This document shows positions 45,643 through 53,358 of a stretch of DNA of 64,000 bases, in pieces (the first letter of the stretch is position 1; the number at the start of each line of letters is the position of its first letter). Under the pieces are notes generated by a model that had not been told where the DNA came from, did no database searches, and saw nothing but the letters and a program-made list of their open reading frames with translations. The DNA is from Candidatus Brevefilum sp. (lineage in GTDB: Bacteria > Chloroflexota > Anaerolineae > Anaerolineales > Anaerolineaceae): NCBI GenBank assembly GCA_029210815.1, contig JARGGB010000004.1, positions 1 through 64,000 of the forward strand, written 5' to 3'. The translations under genes were made by a program, and so were the position numbers.

Positions 45643-47085
45643 ATGTTCTTGGATGATCTAAAATTTGCAGCAATTGAAAAATGCGGGTTGAAGTCTGACA
45701 GGCTGATTCTGGTAGGCGTTTCTGGTGGGGCTGACAGCCTGGCTTTGATGTTTGGGTTGGAGATTCTGGGTTTTCAACTTAAGATTGCACATCTTGATCA
45801 CAGTCTGCGTGAAGCATCCAATGAGGATGCGGATTACATTGAAAATTTAGCTGCTTCCCGGGGATTGGCATTTGTTCGCAAACGTGTGGATGTGGGGAAG
45901 GCGGCTGAGGTGCAGGGTCAGTCCATCGAGGAGGCTGCCCGGCATATACGTTATAAGTTTCTATTTGAAGAAGCGAGGACAATTGGTGCACAGGCTGTCG
46001 CAGTCGGGCATCATGCAGATGACCAGGTAGAAACGGTCCTGATGCATTTTCTGAGGGGGTCAGCCCTGCCGGGTCTGACAGGCATGGCTTATAAAAATAT
46101 CATTCCCTTGTGGGATCCCAGCATTCCCCTCGTCCGCCCGCTGCTTGGGATATGGCGAGCCGAGATTGAAGCCTTCCTTATTGAATTGGGCGTTGAGGCA
46201 CGGGTTGATCATACCAACCAGGATGTGACCTATTTTCGAAACAGGCTGCGCCATGAATTGATCCCTGAGCTGGAAGCATACAATCCCCAAATTAGAGCGC
46301 TTATTTGGAGAATGTCAGATGTTCTGAGAGAAGAAGACCGGTTATTAGATGAACAAACGCAAACTGCCTGGAAAGTTTGCCTGGTAATGCAAAATCACAA
46401 CCGAATCATCCTTAATATTGCCAGGCTGATCATGCAGCCGCCAGCGCTTCAGCGTCGGTTGTTAAGATTTGCTGTTTCCTTACTTCGCCCGGATTTACGG
46501 GATGTCGGTTATGATGCCATTGAAAGAGGACTGGCTTTTGCGAATGATCCTTCACAAAATGGCGAAATAGATTATGTTGCCCGGTTGAATCTGGCGAAAA
46601 TTGATGATACTTTGATTGTCAAAACCTGGGGGAGTGATTTGCCAGACTGGGATTTGCCCTTGCTGCGGAGTGTGGATTTAGAGCTGACTGTAAATCTTCA
46701 AACGACCGCAGCTTTAAGGCATGGATGGTCACTGCAAGCAAGGCTGATCAGCGAAGTCAAACCTGGTGACCTTGATAAGGCAAACTCCCTGGATCCAAAT
46801 GAAGCCTGGCTTGATTTTGACCTTGTAGAAATGCCTTTGATGGTGCGTGGACGCCAACCTGGAGACCGGTGGCAGCCGTTGGGAATGCCTGATCACACCC
46901 AAAAACTCAAGGATTTTTTCATTAATGAAAAGATCCCGGAACATGTTCGGGATCTTTGGCCGTTGGTGTATTCGGGGGATGAAATTGCCTGGGTGGCGGG
47001 CTTAAGGCCTTCTGAAGCTTTCAAGATCACGTCAAGTACACAAAAAATTTTATACCTGAAGCTTATTCGAAAGATCGCTCAGTAA
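45643..47085 (+). CDS. tilS: tRNA(Ile)-lysidine synthase
   Basis: A 480-residue N-type ATP pyrophosphatase that makes lysidine at C34 of tRNA-Ile(CAU). The PP-loop is VSGGADSLALM, followed by AHLDHSLR and GHHADDQVETVLM. The C-terminal TilS domain has RGRQPGDRWQPLGMPDHTQKLKDFF, of which RGRQPGDRWQPLGM is the core. The ORF track starts at TTG 45637; the ATG at 45643 is preferred because of its -10 spacing. It diverges from coaE with 70 bp between them. Confidence 0.95.
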   Translation: MFLDDLKFAAIEKCGLKSDRLILVGVSGGADSLALMFGLEILGFQLKIAHLDHSLREASNEDADYIENLAASRGLAFVRKRVDVGKAAEVQGQSIEEAARHIRYKFLFEEARTIGAQAVAVGHHADDQVETVLMHFLRGSALPGLTGMAYKNIIPLWDPSIPLVRPLLGIWRAEIEAFLIELGVEARVDHTNQDVTYFRNRLRHELIPELEAYNPQIRALIWRMSDVLREEDRLLDEQTQTAWKVCLVMQNHNRIILNIARLIMQPPALQRRLLRFAVSLLRPDLRDVGYDAIERGLAFANDPSQNGEIDYVARLNLAKIDDTLIVKTWGSDLPDWDLPLLRSVDLELTVNLQTTAALRHGWSLQARLISEVKPGDLDKANSLDPNEAWLDFDLVEMPLMVRGRQPGDRWQPLGMPDHTQKLKDFFINEKIPEHVRDLWPLVYSGDEIAWVAGLRPSEAFKITSSTQKILYLKLIRKIAQ

Positions 47086-47124
47086 TAAACCCTGATAAAG
47101 CCTTATAAAAATTTAAACGCTGGT

Positions 47125-48066
47125 TTAAGCTTCACCAGGTTCTTCGGCAAGGTTAAAGCCCTGCTGCATGGCCAATTTCCGCAATTTTTGGCGTATTTCA
47201 CGAAATTGGATTTTTGAAACACCCAATTTTTGCCTGATCTTATCGGGCTCCACTCCCTCAATCAAGTCCTGTAAAACGCTGGTCCATCGACACATGTCAA
47301 ATGAAATGCGTTTTTCAAGACCGGCAGCTTCTGTGATGTCTTCTAAAATGTATTCCAGGCGTCGTGGGGTCCATGGGAAAAGGCGTTCTTCCGGTTCGTA
47401 TTGATTCACATATTCGTTAAAAGATTCAACCCAATCCTTTGTAAGGGGAATTTTTCTTTCCTTGTAGCGATAGCGGGGGTTGGTATAACGAATAAAAACG
47501 AAGGCTTTTTCAGGTTCTTCAAGGGATAGATGTTTCAGGGCAATACTCTGGCATTCGCCTTTTTTGACGGCTGTTTCAAGCAGTAATTTAATTAAAGTAT
47601 ATGGACGAGCATCAGGCTGTTCTGCATACCGAATCTCCCTGGCAGTTGCTAAGGCTTTTTCGATTTCTTCCGGCGACAGAATATCAGGCAGAGGGCTGGT
47701 TACTGAGCGTTGGACAAGTTTGTCTGCGGGGTCAACCAGTAAGACTGCGCTGTTTTGCAGCCAGCGGAAGAAGCTTTTTAGCGATGTGATACGTCGTGAA
47801 AGGCTTTTGGGGCTGCAGGGTATACCGCGATCATTTTCGAGCCAGTCCGTAAAGTTTTCGAGGTCCTTGAGAGAAATTTCTCCCAGGGTTTGGTCTGGCG
47901 GCAGAAAATCGTCGAGTAAATTAAGGTCAGCAATGAATGCTTTAACGGTGTGCGGCGATCGTCCCTGGTCATTTAAATAAAACCTCCAGGCCTGGATAGC
48001 AGGCTGGAGGAGGGCGTTCTCGGTTAGATGTGCAGGCGTACCTTTTTCTGTCGTTTGATTGGTCAT
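47125..48066 (-). CDS. Degenerate tyrosine recombinase-like protein
   Basis: A 313-residue protein. The N-terminal core-binding domain (about 25-110; WRFYLNDQGRSPHTVKAFIADL) is typical of XerC/XerD. The C-terminal domain keeps the fold but lacks the catalytic set. The first Arg position reads TAVKKGE, the HxxR block reads DMCRW, LGH has become LGV, and no catalytic Tyr follows (KIQFREIRQKL). It probably binds DNA without recombining it. Start 48066 has GAGG 5 nt upstream; the ORF track start is 23 codons earlier. No attachment sites or phage genes are nearby. Its ORF is intact. Confidence 0.75.
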   Translation of the reverse strand: MTNQTTEKGTPAHLTENALLQPAIQAWRFYLNDQGRSPHTVKAFIADLNLLDDFLPPDQTLGEISLKDLENFTDWLENDRGIPCSPKSLSRRITSLKSFFRWLQNSAVLLVDPADKLVQRSVTSPLPDILSPEEIEKALATAREIRYAEQPDARPYTLIKLLLETAVKKGECQSIALKHLSLEEPEKAFVFIRYTNPRYRYKERKIPLTKDWVESFNEYVNQYEPEERLFPWTPRRLEYILEDITEAAGLEKRISFDMCRWTSVLQDLIEGVEPDKIRQKLGVSKIQFREIRQKLRKLAMQQGFNLAEEPGEA

Positions 48067-48141
48067 GACACCTCTTCGATTTATTCGTGTAGTCGTGAAT
48101 AATCTTAGTTTAAACCAAACGACAATTCTTGTCAATAAGCT

Positions 48142-49236
48142 TTATTGCAATAGTAAGGCTTCAATCATCACATCCCTGATTTTATCGTAGTCCGGGACAA
48201 GCACCTGGGCGCCCTGCATCGTCATCCAATCATAAGTATGGTCATAGCCAATGACATAGGATCGGATATCACCGTTCTTGTTGATCTCGTTGGCTAACGG
48301 CAAAAGTCCAAGAACATCGCCTAATTTGATATCAGTATCAACATAGTTGATATAAGCATTGTAGAGATCGGGTGTTTTGACAATAATGTCTAAACTCATC
48401 AAGCGGTTGAATATCGCTTTGATCACTTCCTGGGAACGCCTTGCTCGATCAATATCATTGGTGGAATAACGCGACCTGGCGTACCACAATGCTAATTCAC
48501 CATTCATGTGCACAGAACCGGGGCCAACACTGCACCACCCGCTGGGATTGATCCATTTGGCGCAGGAATCACTTAAGCCATTTTCGGTTTGAACAGTAAT
48601 TCCCCCAAGATTGTTGATGACTGATTTGAATCCATTGAAATCAACCAGCAGGTAATGATCTGGTCGAATGCCGAAATTTTCCTCGAAGGTATCTGCTAAG
48701 AGATCAAATCCGCCGCGTGGAAAAGCCACGTTGATCCGGTTTTCACCATATCCCGGGATGTACACATATAAATCCCTGGGGAAGGAGACTGCACTGACAA
48801 AACCATCTTCAGGATTAAGAGATACCCAAACGATAATGTCTGTTCGGAAACCACCTTCATCCGGTCTGGCGTCAGAACCCAGTAAAAGAATATTCACCTG
48901 GCCTTTTGGCTTTTGCAACGCCCTCAGTGTTGATGTCGGTGATGTCCCAGGGCTGCCACCCGGTTCTGGTGTTCCGATGGGGTCTACTCCGCCTTCTGTT
49001 TCGTCCGAAATTGGTTGAAATGGTGTTGGGGTGACCTGAGCTTGTTCCAATGCCTGTTTGGTTTGCATTGCGTAAGTATAGGCTAAGCCTGGGCTTTTAT
49101 TTGCAGATATTCCTGACACCAGGATAAAACCCAGCAAGCCAATCAATGTCACAAATACAAATGCGGTAAAGATCTCAAGGATCTTCGGCGGACGATTTTT
49201 TCTTTGCTTTCTTATTTCATTTCTTCTCGAACTCAT
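48142..49236 (-). CDS. LytR-CpsA-Psr (LCP) family protein
   Basis: A 364-residue protein. An N-terminal transmembrane helix (about 20-42) and Thr/Pro linker precede the LCP domain (about 115-340) with the family blocks LLLGSDARPDEGGFRTD, SFPRDLYVYIPGYGENRIN and WYARSRYSTNDIDRARRSQ. LCP enzymes move polymers from lipid carriers to peptidoglycan outside the cell. The attached polymer is unknown here. The Arg cluster needed for pyrophosphate binding is present. Confidence 0.93.
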   Translation of the reverse strand: MSSRRNEIRKQRKNRPPKILEIFTAFVFVTLIGLLGFILVSGISANKSPGLAYTYAMQTKQALEQAQVTPTPFQPISDETEGGVDPIGTPEPGGSPGTSPTSTLRALQKPKGQVNILLLGSDARPDEGGFRTDIIVWVSLNPEDGFVSAVSFPRDLYVYIPGYGENRINVAFPRGGFDLLADTFEENFGIRPDHYLLVDFNGFKSVINNLGGITVQTENGLSDSCAKWINPSGWCSVGPGSVHMNGELALWYARSRYSTNDIDRARRSQEVIKAIFNRLMSLDIIVKTPDLYNAYINYVDTDIKLGDVLGLLPLANEINKNGDIRSYVIGYDHTYDWMTMQGAQVLVPDYDKIRDVMIEALLLQ

Positions 49237-49310
49237 AATTCACCTGCTCTGACGGCAATGTTTTTTACTGTCTTCTTAATCTAATCAATTATAGCTTATT
49301 GTTGTTTATT

Positions 49311-51389
49311 TTAATCAATAATTCTTACGGGCAATTGCACCCGGAAGGTCGTTAACTCACCTTTCTTGCTCTTGAGCCAGATCTTGCCGTTGAGAACCCG
49401 AATTGCTCGTATGGCTTCCCGAATGGATTGGATGCTGCCAATGCCCGGGTTCATCTCTGGCTCAGCGCTGAATAACGATTTTTGTTCCTCAGGTGTCAAG
49501 CCTTTGCCATGATCCGTGACCTGGATGATGAGCATGCCAGTCTCGAGGGACAAATTCTGGCTGACCTGGACTTTTCCACCTGGGCTTGACGCTTTAATCG
49601 CGTTATCAAGCAGCCCAAATAAGGTGGCTTGGGTCAGTTCCGGGTCAACCTTGATCATTTGATGCCCGTCAGGATTCACAATTTCGAGATCGATACTTAA
49701 GGCTGCAAGTTGTGAAGCGATTTTTAGCCTGACGTTCGCAAGGATTGAATCAAGGCTCACAACCTGTGTTTCCATTGATAGGCGAATTGGACCGGTCTGC
49801 CCTTTTTCAATATTCAAAGTGTTAATCCGGGCTTCCGCTTTTGCCAATTCTTTCTTGAGCTGATCCCTTTCACTGTTTAATTGACGGATTTTCGCTGCCA
49901 TTTGTTCCAGTTTTGAGGAAATGTCACTGCGATCCTCTGGTTGGGCAGAGAACTGGTCAATTTGCTCCTGTAATTTTTCAATGCGATTGACGGATTCAAG
50001 CTTTTCGATCTGGAATCTTGCTTTCCACTGCTTCAGTGCAGATTCCAGGTTTTCAACAGTGAATTCTTTTTCTAAAAGGTCTGCCTGCAATGCTTCTTTT
50101 TGATTAATGAGCTGCTGGATCTTTTCTTCCGCTTTGGTGAGCTCGATTTGTAATTGTTCATTATCATCGGGTGAAAAAAGAACCCTGCCCAGTGTTGGTC
50201 TAATTTGGTCAAATAAGGACGTCGTACCATTCTGCCAGGTTCTCTCGGTATAGGGTGTTAACAAAAGCACCCCACCGGCTAATGGCTCTTCATCCGAGGG
50301 TAGGGGGTAGGCAAACATGTTACCAAGACGAGGATAATTGATCAATTCGGTTAAGGTTTCAAAATCTCGTCCTCCTGTGAAGGACTGCGAAAGTTTTAAT
50401 ATTCGGTTTTCCTGCCAGGTCTTAAGAATATGGGGCAGGGAGTCAGTTGAAAGCACAGCCTGGTCTATGAAAACTTCCCTTATCAGGTCGTAACCTGCGA
50501 TCATCTCAAAGGTATCATTTTCTTTATTCAGTTTAAATAAACAGCAAATATCTGCGAGTGACCCCAGGCTGAGTGCCCGGGCGACAGCCTTGAATTTATC
50601 CTGCTGCGTTTCCTGCAAAGGCACACTTAAAAGATATTCGATTAATGTGGGTTTGGTATCCACCCGCTTTTCTTCTGAGGTTGTTTTTGGCGTTTCGTGA
50701 ATTTCAAGGTCTTTAGCTTGGATCTTTGAGAAACGCTGTACGATGACGATCGTCCACGGCAGACTTAATATTTGTGCCAGACGAACGGCGCCTAACCTGA
50801 GTGCCAATGAGTCTATCAGAATGATCTCAAGCGCATGCCCTGATGCAAGCACAAGCATAATACAAACAGCGATGACCCACTGCGGCGGGCGCTTTATAAA
50901 GGTCAGAATCAGGCCGAGGGCGATTAGTAAGATGGCGCCAAGCTGCCAGGAAATAATGACCATGTCCGGGTCGAAATTGCCTTCGGTCCCGCTGAGGTTG
51001 GTCATGATCAAGATTACTGTTGAAATGATGAAAAAAGCCAGGGTCAGGAAAATATTGACACCTGTCAGGAAAAAGTTTGGGTCATCTTCGTGGAAAATCC
51101 AAAACAGCCAGATGATCATTAAGGTACTTGCAAGGGATTCGAGCAGTGAAAAGGTGAAAGGTGTCAAGCCCTGGACCAGGCTGGCTGAAAATAAAACGAT
51201 GTGGATCAATAATAGGGTGCTGCAGCCAACAAGTATATGCCGGGCACGTTCTTCGCTATTAGCGAGGTTAAGTCCGGGAATTGCCAGTCCAGCAATCAAA
51301 ACAATGGAAAGACTGATCACCAGGTGATAAAGTAAATTACCTGGAGGGCTTGTGAGGATATTGGTGAGATAAGATAAATCAATTTCCAC
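49311..51389 (-). CDS. Membrane sensor-like ATPase (histidine-kinase fold without clear H-box)
   Basis: A 692-residue protein. Seven hydrophobic segments (about 1-215) are followed by a GAF-like region (about 245-385), a long coiled coil (about 400-540) and a HATPase_c domain (about 570-690). The N box is LLDNAIKASSPGG and the G1 box TDHGKGL. No HisKA phospho-acceptor His is recognisable between coiled coil and ATPase domain, and the G2 box is weak (NPGIGSIQSIREA). It may signal differently or be a non-canonical kinase. No response-regulator gene is adjacent. Confidence 0.75.
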   Translation of the reverse strand: MEIDLSYLTNILTSPPGNLLYHLVISLSIVLIAGLAIPGLNLANSEERARHILVGCSTLLLIHIVLFSASLVQGLTPFTFSLLESLASTLMIIWLFWIFHEDDPNFFLTGVNIFLTLAFFIISTVILIMTNLSGTEGNFDPDMVIISWQLGAILLIALGLILTFIKRPPQWVIAVCIMLVLASGHALEIILIDSLALRLGAVRLAQILSLPWTIVIVQRFSKIQAKDLEIHETPKTTSEEKRVDTKPTLIEYLLSVPLQETQQDKFKAVARALSLGSLADICCLFKLNKENDTFEMIAGYDLIREVFIDQAVLSTDSLPHILKTWQENRILKLSQSFTGGRDFETLTELINYPRLGNMFAYPLPSDEEPLAGGVLLLTPYTERTWQNGTTSLFDQIRPTLGRVLFSPDDNEQLQIELTKAEEKIQQLINQKEALQADLLEKEFTVENLESALKQWKARFQIEKLESVNRIEKLQEQIDQFSAQPEDRSDISSKLEQMAAKIRQLNSERDQLKKELAKAEARINTLNIEKGQTGPIRLSMETQVVSLDSILANVRLKIASQLAALSIDLEIVNPDGHQMIKVDPELTQATLFGLLDNAIKASSPGGKVQVSQNLSLETGMLIIQVTDHGKGLTPEEQKSLFSAEPEMNPGIGSIQSIREAIRAIRVLNGKIWLKSKKGELTTFRVQLPVRIID

Positions 51390-51574
51390 GGATTATTTTT
51401 TCTTCCCAAGAAAATAATGTTTCATTTCAATATTCACTCTTGCAAGTTATGTTCCAGTATGGAAATTTTCATTCGTCGTTAATTTATTGAAAAGCAAAGA
51501 AGGGCGGCACATCCTGATGTTGCAGACAGCAGTGATTCATGAGTATCGTATTAAATTTTAGCAGAATAATTGAA

Positions 51575-53146
51575 CTATCTTCTGATTTCTACCACAACGC
51601 CGGTTTCTGCCCAGGTGTACAAAACTTCAGCGGCTGCCAGATCTAAAATAATGCAGCCGTAGGATGCGGGTGAGCCCAAGGTGCTTGCCCACAAACGCCG
51701 ACCGCTGGAAAGGAGGGGTAAGCCGTGTATGCCGTTCATAAAACCAGGCCATGCCTCATAGATGCCCATGAAATGCGGCATGTACAAGTCCCAGTTGGAG
51801 GCATAGGCGTTCAGTTCGTGGGTTTGAACCTGAAAAATGCCTGCCATTGTGGGTGAATTTGAGACGCCTGTGCTAACGATATACGTATTACGAATCTCCC
51901 CATTTTCATAGACCGTCATGCGTTGTTCGCTGATGTCAACCACAATACGTTTGTTTTCCACAACAGGCAAGGGAAGCAGGATATTCTTTGAAGGGATGTC
52001 TAATACCATCCCGCTCTTGATGTTGTTGGTCGTCAGTCCTTCATTGGCTGCCATGATATGATACATGGGCATGCCTAATTTTAGCGAGATTGACCATAAG
52101 CTCTCGCCCGGGCTAACGGTGTAGCTTGTGGGATTGTGCCAGAGCATCAGGTGAGGTGTTTGTCCTTCTTCCCAGCCCTTGACGATATTCTCAAGCTGCA
52201 GACCCTCGAATGAGCGCCCCTCACCAAGGTCTTTTTCCCATGTTTTGATTAAATCTCTTACATCGTCCTGGTCGTACGCGATGCCCACAGCATAATCCTC
52301 AGGCTTGACAGACACCCAACTTCGTTTAATTTCTATAGGCACTGACCATTTGAAGCGTTCATCCAGGATTGGATCATAAGCCGTCAGGCTGAGGTCCTGT
52401 GAGATGACGGTTTCAATTTCATCTACCACCGGGGATAAATCGAAGACGGTGGGGGATTGGGGTTTGATCTCCAGATGATGAGTCCCGGTCAACATAATGT
52501 TGAATGCGTCTTCAACCAGGCTCTGGATGGTGCTGTCGATATCAAGCTTTCGCCCTTCGGCGCTTTCGTGGGTAAGCCACTGTCCATCTTTGTATTCGAT
52601 TTGGGCATCTAGCGGTGTGATGTCAATGGATTTCACAAATTTTACCAGCGTTTCTCTTGCGATGGTTTCGTCAAAATAAAGGACAGGAAATATGACCTCA
52701 GGCTCACCCTGTATGGATGCGCGAATATCTTTTAATGGCGCTTTGCTTCGACCAACAGCAAAAGCAGCATTAGCAGTACCCTGGGGGTCAATCCACAAAC
52801 CCAGTTCTGCTGGCGAAACCCAGTAAGAAATTTCAGGGTCAGCATTTGAAATGAGATTGATTCGACGGTTATTATTCCAGGTGAGATCTATCCAGTCAGA
52901 TGTCTCCTGGATGCTCATCATGCCCACCGGTTGATCGTAAACGAATACCCAGGGCAAATTCAATTGCTGTACCTGGAAATAAATGATCACAGCACTGCAG
53001 ACCAGGACTGGCAGAAGTAGGAGGAGGGCACCCAGGCTGACCCATAAACTGGGCGAACCAAATCGCTTTGGGTGCTTTTTCTCTGCACGATGGATCTCAC
53101 GATTAATGTTGGTTGTATATTTTTCAATGGATTGCAAACTCGCCAT
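51575..53146 (-). CDS. L,D-transpeptidase with LysM domain
   Basis: A 523-residue exported wall enzyme. An N-terminal transmembrane helix (about 35-57) is followed by PG-binding (VanW-type N-terminal) repeats (about 75-310), a LysM (about 340-385; YTVSPGESLWSISLKLGMP) and a YkuD domain (about 397-523). The catalytic segment is GSPASYGCIIL with Cys near 498 and His in GIHGLP. It would cross-link peptidoglycan through 3-3 or related bonds. RBS AAGGAA precedes ATG. Confidence 0.93.
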   Translation of the reverse strand: MASLQSIEKYTTNINREIHRAEKKHPKRFGSPSLWVSLGALLLLLPVLVCSAVIIYFQVQQLNLPWVFVYDQPVGMMSIQETSDWIDLTWNNNRRINLISNADPEISYWVSPAELGLWIDPQGTANAAFAVGRSKAPLKDIRASIQGEPEVIFPVLYFDETIARETLVKFVKSIDITPLDAQIEYKDGQWLTHESAEGRKLDIDSTIQSLVEDAFNIMLTGTHHLEIKPQSPTVFDLSPVVDEIETVISQDLSLTAYDPILDERFKWSVPIEIKRSWVSVKPEDYAVGIAYDQDDVRDLIKTWEKDLGEGRSFEGLQLENIVKGWEEGQTPHLMLWHNPTSYTVSPGESLWSISLKLGMPMYHIMAANEGLTTNNIKSGMVLDIPSKNILLPLPVVENKRIVVDISEQRMTVYENGEIRNTYIVSTGVSNSPTMAGIFQVQTHELNAYASNWDLYMPHFMGIYEAWPGFMNGIHGLPLLSSGRRLWASTLGSPASYGCIILDLAAAEVLYTWAETGVVVEIRR

Positions 53147-53280
53147 AATATTTCCTTAAAAGATGCAGGCTAATATAATTATAAACGTATCGCATAGGTA
53201 TTTTGTTCCAATAAGCGATCATTAAAAACTTGAAATTGTTTGAAAATCTTAACTGGCAGGGTCTGGCAGGCGCTTTTGGT

Positions 53281-53286
53281 TATAAT
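53281..53286 (+). promoter_or_regulatory. -10 box upstream of the DUF2298 unit
   Basis: TATAAT ends 9 nt before the ATG of the 20-codon ORF at 53296. No good -35 is seen. Confidence 0.4.
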
Positions 53287-53295
53287 AGGAATAGC

Positions 53296-53358
53296 ATGAA
53301 AGCAAACGACGGCAATTTACAGGCCAAAATCAATGAATTTAATGAGGAACCCAAATGA
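53296..53358 (+). CDS. 20-codon upstream ORF coupled to DUF2298 gene
   Basis: ATG to TGA, MKANDGNLQAKINEFNEEPK, too short for the ORF track. Its stop overlaps the start of the next gene as ATGA. AGGA lies 6 nt before its ATG, though this falls close to the predicted start site. GAGGA near its 3' end is also the RBS of the large gene. It may be a translational coupling device rather than a functional peptide. Confidence 0.4.
   Translation: MKANDGNLQAKINEFNEEPK

Noticed and set aside
47125-48066. Integrase marking a prophage or genomic island
   Set aside because: No attachment repeats, tRNA gene or phage genes are nearby; the flanks are housekeeping genes and the catalytic residues are missing.
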